Shown here: positions 1 to 5,214 of the stretch, in pieces | Numbering within the stretch: position 1 is the stretch's first letter | How the letters are laid out: every line of letters begins with the position of its first letter | From: Oscillospiraceae bacterium | GTDB taxonomy: Bacteria > Bacillota > Clostridia > Oscillospirales > Ruminococcaceae | DNA: 5,214 nt | Assembly: GCA_028694405.1 (NCBI GenBank) | Contig: JAQUTM010000154.1 | Location: 1 to 5,214 of the forward strand | Reading direction: 5' to 3' | The notes under the pieces: model-generated | What the model was told of the DNA's origin: nothing | Seen by the model: the letters and a program-made list of their open reading frames with translations, nothing else | The model's database searches: none | Made by a program: the position numbers and the translations under genes

Positions 1-326
1 GTAACATTACACTTAATACCCTGGCTTGAAAGCACCTTACAAGCTTTTAATCCCTCTACTGTCATAGGGATTTTCACTACCATGTTGGGGTGAATTTTTG
101 CAATCTCTCTGCCCTCGGCAATCATGCCGTCGGCATCTACCGTTGTGGCTTTTACCTCACCGCTAATCGGTCCGTCTACAATAGAGGCTATCTCTGCAAT
201 TACCTCTTTAAAATTTCTGCCTTCTTTTGCAATTAAACTGGGGTTTGTTGTTACACCGCAAATTACACCCATGTCGTTGGCTTTGCGAATATCTTCTACG
301 TTTGCTGTGTCTATAAAAAATTTCAT
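1..326 (-). CDS. Transaldolase, small TalC/FSA-type (3' part beyond window)
   Basis: Only the N-terminal 108 codons are in the window; the gene runs off the left edge. The translation begins MKFFIDTANVEDI and matches the short (about 215-residue) transaldolase / fructose-6-phosphate aldolase family. Visible hallmarks are Asp6 in FIDTA, the signature GVTTNPSL at residues 24-31 with Asn28, and the Schiff-base lysine Lys85 in VVKIP. Glu57 (GEV) stands where E. coli FSA has Gln59, as I recall that sequence. By family knowledge this favours true transaldolase activity (dihydroxyacetone transfer between sedoheptulose-7-phosphate and glyceraldehyde-3-phosphate) over aldol cleavage of fructose-6-phosphate. 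The protein would be cytosolic. The start is supported by AAGGAG placed 8 nt upstream, and no better ATG lies in frame. It is the last visible gene of the operon and would feed pentose phosphates into glycolytic intermediates. The C-terminal residues that also separate the two activities are not visible. Confidence 0.9.
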   Translation of the reverse strand, partial: MKFFIDTANVEDIRKANDMGVICGVTTNPSLIAKEGRNFKEVIAEIASIVDGPISGEVKATTVDADGMIAEGREIAKIHPNMVVKIPMTVEGLKACKVLSSQGIKCNV

Positions 327-334
327 TTTTTATT

Positions 335-342
335 TCTCCTTA
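335..342 (-). promoter_or_regulatory. Ribosome binding site of the transaldolase gene
   Basis: On the minus strand TAAGGAGA sits 8 nt before the ATG at 326. The wider decamer TAAGGAGAAA also precedes the DUF4867-like and isomerase genes. It fixes the start of this edge-truncated gene. Confidence 0.75.
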
Positions 343-369
343 TCAAAGCTAAAGCTGCATTTATAAAAC

Positions 370-382
370 CAGCTTACAGCTG
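370..382 (-). other. Small hairpin in the isomerase-transaldolase gap
   Basis: A perfect 5-bp stem CAGCT/AGCTG with a 3-nt loop lies 6 nt after the isomerase stop codon. On the minus strand it is followed by GGTTTTAT. The stem is short for an intrinsic terminator and the T run is only four, so at most it is a weak terminator, an mRNA-processing site or a 3'-end stabiliser. It lies in the longest gap inside the operon (62 nt, 327-388). A second GCAGCT downstream could compete for pairing. It may be chance. Confidence 0.3.
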
Positions 383-388
383 TCCATC

Positions 389-1864
389 TTATGCAAAGGG
401 GTTTTCGTTGGGATATGGCAAGCTTTTTGGCTGGTTATAGCTAATGTCGGCAATTCCCAAATATTTAAACACTTCAAATAAGGCTTTACCCCAGTGTCCA
501 AAAGCTACTGCGCCATGATGCGGGTAGCGTTTTGCAATTAAAACATGACGATAAAAACGATCCATTTCCGGGATAGCAAACGCGCCAATGGAGCCAAAGC
601 TTTCACAGTCTACATCAAGCACCGCACCTTGCGCAATATACGCTTTTAGCTGTGTATCTGCTGTGGATTGCAAGCGGTAAAAAGTAATGTCTCCCGCCTG
701 AATGTTACCCTCCATGGTTCCGCGGGTAATGTCCGGCTCAGCAAGGTCGGGCTCTAAATCGCGTTTCATAATCAGTTGGTATCCCATATGTGGGTCTTTT
801 AACAGGCCACAGCTTGTGTTGCCGCAATGGAAGCCCATAAACGTTTCCGGCAGACGAACATCATACTTGCCTTTAATGGCTTTTTCGTAAATAGAGGCAG
901 GCACCGTATTGTTAATGTCCAGTAACGTGGTGGCTGCACCGGATACGCATACACCAATATATTCACTTAAAGCACCGTAAATGTCTACCTCGCAGGAAAC
1001 AGGAATACCCATTGCTGCCAAACGGCTGTTTACATAACATGGCACAAATTTAAACTCTGTTTGAAAGGCAGGCCAGCATTTGTTTGCAAAAGCCACATAT
1101 TCTCTGGTTCCTCTATGGCTTTCGGCCCAATCCAACAGCGTTAATTCATACTGTGCCAATCGTGGCAGTACCCCTGCATACTTGTTGTTTGCACCAAGTT
1201 CTGCCTGCATCTCTGCTATTTTAGCGGGTATGCGTGCATCATCAGCGTGCTTATTATATGCAACCAGCAAATCCAATTCGCTGTTTTCTTCTACTGCTAC
1301 ACCAAGGTCATACAAAGCTTTTATCGGTGCATTACATGCCAAGAAGTCATCAGGACGTGGACCAAAGGTAATAATTTTTAAACCTTTAAGACCCAAAACA
1401 GCACGGGCAATGGGTAAAAAATCTTTTACTTTTTCTGCCAGTTCTGCCGCTGTCCCTACAGGATATTCGGGAATATAGACAGTTTTTCCTCTCAGCCCTA
1501 AGTTGTAAGAACAGTTCAACATGCCGCAATAGGCATCTCCCCGCCCGTCATGTAAATCACCGTCACCCTCGGCAGCCGCTATGTACATAATAGGACCTGT
1601 AAACCATTCGGCAATTAAAGTTTCGGGGGTTTCCGGACCAAAGTTACCCAGAAAGACAACCAATGCATTTACACCCGCACAGGTAACGTCCTCTACTGCT
1701 TTTTTGGCGTCCATTTCGTTTTCCACCGTTATGGGGCACTCATATAAATCACCGTTGTAAGCCGCTTTTAATGCACTGCGGCGGCGCTGGGACAGCGCCA
1801 TAGGAAAGCAAGAACGTGAAACTGCAATAACGCCTAATTTAACTTGTGGGATATTTGTAACCAT
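389..1864 (-). CDS. L-fucose/L-arabinose isomerase-fold sugar isomerase
   Basis: This 491-residue cytosolic protein belongs to the fucose/arabinose isomerase structural family, which interconverts aldoses and ketoses using a divalent metal (usually Mn2+). The N-terminal half (about 1-200) has the alternating strand/helix pattern of the first two Rossmann-like domains. The metal-site signatures follow in the expected order: Glu292 in SCEVDIYGAL, Asp316 in TLLDINN, His346 in FHCGNTSCG, and the C-terminal histidines His449/His450 (PHHGAVAFGHWGK), with His457 nearby. Length is near that of AraA (about 500) and shorter than FucI (about 590). The sequence does not look like canonical AraA or FucI, so the substrate is left open. 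Beside a xylulokinase, a pentose (D-xylose, D-lyxose or D-arabinose) is a reasonable guess, but a deoxyhexose or hexose is not excluded. The start is chosen by AAGGAG 6-7 nt upstream, 20 nt after the DUF4867-like stop. No frameshift or missing metal ligand is evident. Confidence 0.85.
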   Translation of the reverse strand: MVTNIPQVKLGVIAVSRSCFPMALSQRRRSALKAAYNGDLYECPITVENEMDAKKAVEDVTCAGVNALVVFLGNFGPETPETLIAEWFTGPIMYIAAAEGDGDLHDGRGDAYCGMLNCSYNLGLRGKTVYIPEYPVGTAAELAEKVKDFLPIARAVLGLKGLKIITFGPRPDDFLACNAPIKALYDLGVAVEENSELDLLVAYNKHADDARIPAKIAEMQAELGANNKYAGVLPRLAQYELTLLDWAESHRGTREYVAFANKCWPAFQTEFKFVPCYVNSRLAAMGIPVSCEVDIYGALSEYIGVCVSGAATTLLDINNTVPASIYEKAIKGKYDVRLPETFMGFHCGNTSCGLLKDPHMGYQLIMKRDLEPDLAEPDITRGTMEGNIQAGDITFYRLQSTADTQLKAYIAQGAVLDVDCESFGSIGAFAIPEMDRFYRHVLIAKRYPHHGAVAFGHWGKALFEVFKYLGIADISYNQPKSLPYPNENPFA

Positions 1865-1884
1865 AAAATTTCTCCTTAATAAAT

Positions 1885-2517
1885 TTATATTTCGTTTTCT
1901 AAATCAATATTATTTCCCGTTAACCCAACTACTGCGCCGCTGACAGCCTCGTTAGATTGCGGGTGTGCCAACAGCCACTTATTTCTTGCCCATAGGCGGC
2001 TATCCTCCTGTGTACAAGGGGTAAACATGGGCTTTTCCGTATTGGTGCCTTTGGGCAGCGCAACCATTACCCGAAAACCCTTTTGGGCGCTTACTTGGCA
2101 AGGCGCATAATGCAAAGTAGTTGCATAAATCTCAACCAACACATTTGCCGCAACATAAAAAGCTTTTACCTTTGCTGTGTCAAGCATGTTGTTTTTTATT
2201 TCTTCCTGCTTTGCCAGCAACAAAATAAAATCTTCCGTGCCCAAATTAAATTCGCTGTCACGGTGGTACTCTAAACAGTTTAATTTTGTATTGTGTCCGT
2301 TACACCACCCAAGCTGAACAGGCATACCGCCATATAAGCTGTTTTCAAGCTGTGACACAAGAGGCAGTTGTTGCAGCAAAGGCTCCTCACACATATACAC
2401 TGTCTCTGCAGACAGTGGTGTAGCTTGCAGTGCTTTTATCAAAGGCTCCGTTGGCACACCTTCTATCACTCTGCCATAAGGCAAAAATTCGGCATCGGTT
2501 ACAGAATAAATTTTCAT
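1885..2517 (-). CDS. DUF4867-like protein, cupin/ureidoglycolate-lyase-like
   Basis: This 210-residue protein is recognised from memory as DUF4867-like, a Firmicute family without an assigned reaction. The opening MKIYSVTDAEFLPYGRVIEG resembles the start of ureidoglycolate lyase-type cupins (F-x-P-Y-G-x-V-I-E). Two segments look like cupin motifs: LEYHRDSEFN (His85, Glu89) and VEIYATTLHYAPC (residues 128-140, His136). They could supply a metal site. The segments GGMPVQLGWCNGHN (63-76) and LPKGTN (154-159) look family-specific. There is no signal peptide or membrane segment, so it is expected in the cytosol. It lies between kinase and isomerase, 14 nt after the kinase stop, with AGGAGA 9 nt before the ATG, so co-translation with the sugar enzymes is likely. 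A role as sugar isomerase, epimerase, mutarotase or accessory to the isomerase is possible but is inference from position and fold only. Confidence 0.8.
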   Translation of the reverse strand: MKIYSVTDAEFLPYGRVIEGVPTEPLIKALQATPLSAETVYMCEEPLLQQLPLVSQLENSLYGGMPVQLGWCNGHNTKLNCLEYHRDSEFNLGTEDFILLLAKQEEIKNNMLDTAKVKAFYVAANVLVEIYATTLHYAPCQVSAQKGFRVMVALPKGTNTEKPMFTPCTQEDSRLWARNKWLLAHPQSNEAVSGAVVGLTGNNIDLENEI

Positions 2518-2526
2518 ACTGTTTTT

Positions 2527-2534
2527 TCTCCTTA
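2527..2534 (-). promoter_or_regulatory. Shine-Dalgarno overlapping the kinase stop codon
   Basis: On the minus strand the kinase stop TAA is the first part of TAAGGAGA, so terminating and initiating ribosomes share this site. The AGGAGA lies 9 nt before the DUF4867-like ATG at 2517. It supports that start and suggests translational coupling between kinase and DUF4867-like protein. Confidence 0.7.
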
Positions 2535-4007
2535 CAAAAGGTTTGGAAAAAGATTTTTACAAGCAGGATATATTTGCTTAAACTGCTTATAGCGGGTATC
2601 GTAAAGGGCGCTTATCTCCGGGTTAGGCTGTAATGTATCCACTACCTTTACCAATGCATCGGAAGCCTCTTGTACGGTAGCAAAAACGCCACACGCCACC
2701 ATAGCCAGCATAGCTGCTCCATACCCCGGTCCCTCCGCAGTTTTCACGGTATCCAAAGGGATACCCAGCACGTTAGCCAATATTGTTTTCCATATTGCAG
2801 ATTTAGAGCCGCCTCCGCAAATGTTAGAACGCGCAATATCTATACCCAGCGTTTTTGCAACCTCAAAGCTGTCTCTTATGGCAAACGCCACACCCTCCAG
2901 CATTGCCTGTGTCATATCGGCACGCGTACTGTCCATCGTCATGCCGATAAAGGCGGCACGCGCATTGGTGTCGTTAATCGGGCTGCGCTCTCCCATTAAG
3001 TACGGCAAAAAATACACATGGTTTTTTCCCAGTTTGTCAAGGCTTATCTTAGCCTCTTCACCTTTGTAATCCTTGGTGCCGATAATATCGTCTTGCCACC
3101 ATTTATTGCAGCTTGCAGCAGAGAGCATACAGCCCATTAAATGCCATGCACCGTCTGCGTGGGCAAAGGCATGCAAGCCATTGGTGCTGTCTACACCAAA
3201 GCCTTTAGCCGAAATAAAAATGGTGCCGGAAGTACCCAGTGAAATATTGCAATGCCCGTCTCCTACAGTACCTGTACCTACGGCGGCTGCGGCGTTGTCT
3301 CCCGCCCCCGCACATACCACCACCTCTTGGGACAATCCCAACTGTTCTGCAACAGAGGGGATTAAATTACCTACTTTTTCGTAACTTTCAAATAGAGCCG
3401 GCAGCTGGGCTTGCTCAATACCGCATATTTCTAGCATCTTTTGAGACCAGCACTTATGCTCCACATCTAAAAGCAGCATACCAGAGGCGTCCGAATAGTC
3501 CGTTGCATGTACGCCTGTTAAACAGTATAGCAAATAGTCCTTTGGCAGCATTATTTTATTGATTTTTGCAAACAGCTCCGGTTCGTTCTCTTTCATCCAT
3601 AGCAGCTTTGGCGCTGTAAAACCTGCAAAGGCAATATTTGCCGTACAATCACTTAATACAGCGCGTCCTACCGTTTCGTTTAAGTATGTTACCTGTTTGG
3701 CTGTCCGTCCGTCGTTCCACAAAATTGCAGGACGCAAAACCATATCGGTTTCGTCCAGTGCCACAAGACCATGCATCTGGCCGCCTATGCCGATGCCCTT
3801 TACGCTGTTGCTGTCAAATCCTTGCAGCAGCTGTGGAACACCCTCTGTGCAGGCTGTCCACCAATCTTGCGGAGCCTGTTCGCTCCAGCCGGGCTGTGGA
3901 AAATAAATTGGATATTCTTTTGATATGGTATTTAACACGGTTCCCTGCTCATCTACCAATAAAAATTTGCAGGCAGATGTGCCTAAATCTACTCCGATAT
4001 ATAACAT
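2532..4007 (-). CDS. xylB: Xylulokinase (D-xylulose 5-kinase), FGGY family
   Basis: This 491-residue cytosolic kinase would transfer phosphate from ATP to D-xylulose, giving D-xylulose-5-phosphate for the pentose phosphate pathway. FGGY motifs appear in order: phosphate-1 loop GVDLGTSACK (residues 5-14, Asp7), sugar-contact motif GGQMHG (75-80, typical of XylB), ILWNDGR (95-101), FTAPKLLW (130-137), LPKDYL (154-159), catalytic Asp237 in GAGDNAAAA, phosphate-2 loop SLGTSGT (256-262), the MLSAASC stretch (294-300), FLPYLMGERSP (333-343), and the adenosine-binding GGGSKSAIW (398-406). These match E. coli XylB closely in order and spacing, and the length fits (about 484 there). The start is set by GGAGG 6 nt upstream. 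It is the first gene after the regulator's terminator, so it heads the operon. Among FGGY kinases a ribulokinase or tagatose-type kinase is less likely because of MHG and overall similarity, though side activity on D-ribulose is known for some xylulokinases. Confidence 0.93.
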   Translation of the reverse strand: MLYIGVDLGTSACKFLLVDEQGTVLNTISKEYPIYFPQPGWSEQAPQDWWTACTEGVPQLLQGFDSNSVKGIGIGGQMHGLVALDETDMVLRPAILWNDGRTAKQVTYLNETVGRAVLSDCTANIAFAGFTAPKLLWMKENEPELFAKINKIMLPKDYLLYCLTGVHATDYSDASGMLLLDVEHKCWSQKMLEICGIEQAQLPALFESYEKVGNLIPSVAEQLGLSQEVVVCAGAGDNAAAAVGTGTVGDGHCNISLGTSGTIFISAKGFGVDSTNGLHAFAHADGAWHLMGCMLSAASCNKWWQDDIIGTKDYKGEEAKISLDKLGKNHVYFLPYLMGERSPINDTNARAAFIGMTMDSTRADMTQAMLEGVAFAIRDSFEVAKTLGIDIARSNICGGGSKSAIWKTILANVLGIPLDTVKTAEGPGYGAAMLAMVACGVFATVQEASDALVKVVDTLQPNPEISALYDTRYKQFKQIYPACKNLFPNLL

Positions 4008-4013
4008 GAGCCA

Positions 4014-4018
4014 CCTCC
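4014..4018 (-). promoter_or_regulatory. Strong ribosome binding site of the kinase gene
   Basis: The minus strand reads GGAGGTG ending just before the kinase ATG, with the GGAGG core 6 nt upstream of it. It differs from the TAAGGAGAAA used by the three downstream genes and fits the anti-Shine-Dalgarno consensus better, as often seen for the first gene of an operon. Confidence 0.75.
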
Positions 4019-4034
4019 GTTTATTGCTATAAGC

Positions 4035-4063
4035 ATACTACGCCGTCCATTTTGTTTCTTTGA
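4035..4063 (-). promoter_or_regulatory. Candidate weak promoter of the sugar operon
   Basis: On the minus strand TAGTAT (4040-4035) is a plausible -10 element. Seventeen bases upstream the -35 position reads TCAAAG (4063-4058), a poor match to TTGACA. That -35 overlaps the nearer copy of the 22-bp direct repeat, the layout expected for a promoter needing an AraC-type activator bound at or over the -35 site. An alternative -10, TTATAG (4032-4027), lies just downstream. Assigned by eye. Confidence 0.4.
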
Positions 4064-4094
4064 CGAGTTAGCCTATTTTATTAGACAAATTAGC
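4059..4094 (-). promoter_or_regulatory. Candidate AraC-type operator: tandem 14-mers 22 bp apart
   Basis: Plus-strand 14-mers TTTGACGAGTTAGC (4059-4072) and TTAGACAAATTAGC (4081-4094) agree at 11 of 14 positions in the same orientation, with a start-to-start distance of 22 bp, about two helical turns. AraC-family proteins have two DNA-reading helices per subunit and commonly bind direct repeats about 21 bp apart next to the -35 element. A third, looser copy, TTACAAAAATTTGC (4099-4112), agrees with the second at 11 of 14 but is 18 bp away and lies in AT-rich sequence. The presumed binder is the regulator encoded just upstream. Confidence 0.45.
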
Positions 4095-4153
4095 TGTTTT
4101 ACAAAAATTTGCTTTTATTACAATTTACAAGCATATTTTTAGTTAAAAACAAC

Positions 4154-4198
4154 AAAAAGCTTACTGCAACAAATAAGCCTGGTTACAGTAAACTTTTT
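4154..4198 (-). terminator. Intrinsic terminator after the araC-family gene
   Basis: Two 17-nt arms (4154-4170 and 4182-4198) pair around an 11-nt loop, starting 4 nt after the regulator's stop codon. Two positions are mismatched on the plus strand (C opposite A), but in minus-strand RNA both become G-U wobbles. The hairpin is therefore complete only when read in the regulator's direction. The RNA continues after the stem as GTTGTTTTT, a U-rich tail, and the arms end in A5/U5. This separates the regulator's transcript from the kinase operon, which then needs its own promoter. Confidence 0.8.
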
Positions 4199-4202
4199 AT
4201 TT

Positions 4203-5153
4203 TTATAAAATAATCCGATATTCTTTTTCAAACCTATTTAACAGCTCCAAACTTTTTTCCCGAGAATAGAACCGTTCTAAAGAGTGTAAGCTGTGGTGGA
4301 TTTTTGTCTCCTCTACAATTAGATTTTCCTGCTGCTTGCTGTAAACTTCCGGTGTAACTCCCACGCGCTGCTGAAACGCCCTTGAAAAATAGCGATAGTC
4401 TGAAAATCCACATTCCATGCAGATATCCAGCATTTTACGTTCCCCACCCGCTATCATTTTACAAGCTGCGTTAAAGCGCACCGTTGCCACATAATCCTGA
4501 AAGCTTTGATTTAATGTATCTTTTACAAAATGAGACAGGTAACTCATAGACAGGTTTTCTGTCTGTGCAAAATCTGACAAACGGATTTTATGCATATAAT
4601 TTTGGTCTACAAACTTTAAAAGCCGCATCAGTCTGGCGTTGCGCCGTTCTCGCTCTGCATTTTCTTCTACGGTAAGCATTTGGTGTGGAATTGCAGTAAA
4701 CAGCCGATGCAGCAGTAGACAAATTTGCCCCACACAAAACAATTCATAACAGGGCGTTCGCTGTAAATATTGCCGCATTATTTGCAAAATTTGATATTGG
4801 GTTTCTCTATAGGCTTGAGGTGATAAAAATGCGGCGGGACAAAATCCGCGCAATCGGATATGCTCAATGGCAGGAAAAATGCCTTTTATCAGCTTTGGCG
4901 CAACTTGAATACACAAAAAAGTGCAGCTTTCCTGTAGCTTATGAAACTCATGGGTTTGATTCGAATGAAACAATACCATCTCCCCGCAACAGGCAAGATA
5001 GCGCATACTGCCGCTTTGTACCTCCAAGCTTCCTTGTAAAATCCAAATCAGCTCAATCTCCCCGTGTATATGAGGGGTGCGATAATCAACTGTATCAAAA
5101 AAAATGTGCAGCCCGTCTATCTGAGGGTGCTGAATAATTTCCATCTCTTTCAT
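4203..5153 (-). CDS. AraC-family transcriptional regulator with N-terminal cupin domain
   Basis: This 316-residue protein is a probable local activator of the sugar operon. The N-terminal part (about 15-95) is an AraC-binding cupin: HIHGEIELIWILQG (28-41) carries the usual His-x-His and Glu pattern, and GEMVLFHSNQTHEF (57-70) is the second cupin stretch. A helical linker follows (about 110-170). The C-terminal DNA-binding domain has two helix-turn-helix units: HTH1 about 188-215 (IRLSDFAQTENLSMSYLSHF) and HTH2 about 240-262 (ICMECGFSDYRYFSRAF), ending in the family signature GVTPEVY (265-271). About 45 residues follow this, longer than the usual tail and rich in charged residues and leucine. 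The start at 5153 has AAGGAAG about 7 nt upstream; the in-frame Met4 has no such site. It is separated from the operon by a terminator, so it is a separate transcription unit. The effector is unknown but is likely the sugar handled by the operon. Confidence 0.93.
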   Translation of the reverse strand: MKEMEIIQHPQIDGLHIFFDTVDYRTPHIHGEIELIWILQGSLEVQSGSMRYLACCGEMVLFHSNQTHEFHKLQESCTFLCIQVAPKLIKGIFPAIEHIRLRGFCPAAFLSPQAYRETQYQILQIMRQYLQRTPCYELFCVGQICLLLHRLFTAIPHQMLTVEENAERERRNARLMRLLKFVDQNYMHKIRLSDFAQTENLSMSYLSHFVKDTLNQSFQDYVATVRFNAACKMIAGGERKMLDICMECGFSDYRYFSRAFQQRVGVTPEVYSKQQENLIVEETKIHHSLHSLERFYSREKSLELLNRFEKEYRIIL

Positions 5154-5177
5154 TGCTGCACTTCCTTTTACAAGTTT

Positions 5178-5206
5178 TGTATACTTTTACTTTACACAAA
5201 ACACAG
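5178..5206 (-). promoter_or_regulatory. Possible promoter of the regulator gene
   Basis: In the 61 bases before the regulator, the minus strand has TATACA (5183-5178) as a fair -10 element. The -35 position 17 nt upstream reads CTGTGT (5206-5201), a weak match. The resulting leader would be short and no other signal is seen. The gene could also be read from further upstream, outside the window. Confidence 0.35.
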
Positions 5207-5214
5207 CATACTTG

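Noticed and set aside
124..366. Plus-strand 80-codon open frame near the left edge
   Set aside because: It is antisense to the transaldolase gene and its ribosome binding site. The minus-strand frame has conserved catalytic residues.
1080..1478. Plus-strand 132-codon open frame
   Set aside because: It lies fully inside the isomerase gene on the opposite strand, has no ribosome binding site, and its translation resembles no protein family. It is an antisense shadow of a real gene.
3559..4009. Overlapping plus-strand open frames of 115 and 123 codons
   Set aside because: Both are antisense to the N-terminal part of the xylulokinase, with low-complexity Pro/Arg/Ser-rich translations and no ribosome site.
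4033..4040. Octamer AGTATGCT shared by the leaders of the kinase and regulator genes (minus strand)
   Set aside because: An 8-base match overlapping likely promoter sequence is too short to claim a common operator. The regulator copy lies near the window edge, so no spacing pattern can be tested.
4086..4111. Inverted repeat CAAATT...AATTTG upstream of the kinase
   Set aside because: The arms are only 6 bp of AT-rich sequence with a 14-nt gap, and it is partly made of the direct-repeat copies. Chance is a sufficient explanation.
4008..4153. CcpA catabolite-repression (cre) site in the kinase leader
   Set aside because: I looked for the TGNAANCGNTNNCA-type pattern here and in 5154-5214 and saw no convincing match.
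4820..5137. Plus-strand 105-codon open frame, with a good-looking AGGTGAT before its ATG
   Set aside because: It is antisense to the cupin-domain coding region of the AraC-family gene, where the minus-strand reading has clear family motifs. The upstream AGGTGAT is a chance match inside coding sequence.

Overview
The window carries one sugar-catabolic gene cluster, read entirely on the minus strand. In transcription order it holds an AraC-family regulator (5153-4203), a D-xylulokinase (4007-2532), a DUF4867-like protein of unknown function (2517-1885), an isomerase of the L-fucose/L-arabinose isomerase fold (1864-389), and the first 108 codons of a small transaldolase/TalC-type protein cut by the left edge (326-1). 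Three things point to a low-to-moderate-GC Firmicute, most likely a gut-type Clostridia: strong Shine-Dalgarno sequences (TAAGGAGAAA or GGAGGTG), AT-rich intergenic regions, and this family combination. That assignment is inference; no species is claimed.

Region by region: 5154-5214 is the short leader and probable promoter of the regulator. The regulator gene ends at 4203 and is followed at once by a 17-bp hairpin with a U-rich tail, a convincing intrinsic terminator. Between that terminator and the kinase start lie about 145 AT-rich bases with a pair of related 14-mers exactly 22 bp apart, next to a weak promoter. This layout is typical of an AraC-type activator operator. The kinase, DUF4867-like and isomerase genes are packed 14 and 20 nt apart. 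A 62-nt gap with a small hairpin precedes the transaldolase gene.

How they may work together: the isomerase would convert an aldose (identity unknown) to a ketose, the kinase would phosphorylate D-xylulose or a similar ketose at O5, and the transaldolase would pass the carbon through the non-oxidative pentose phosphate pathway. The AraC protein, with a sugar-sensing type cupin domain, would switch the operon on. The unusual points are that no classical xylose isomerase (XylA) is seen, a FucI/AraA-fold enzyme takes its place beside a canonical xylulokinase, and a conserved-looking cupin-like protein of unknown role sits between kinase and isomerase. The DUF4867-like protein is the most plausible place for undescribed biochemistry here. 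No RNA genes, mobile elements, CRISPR arrays or long repeats were seen.
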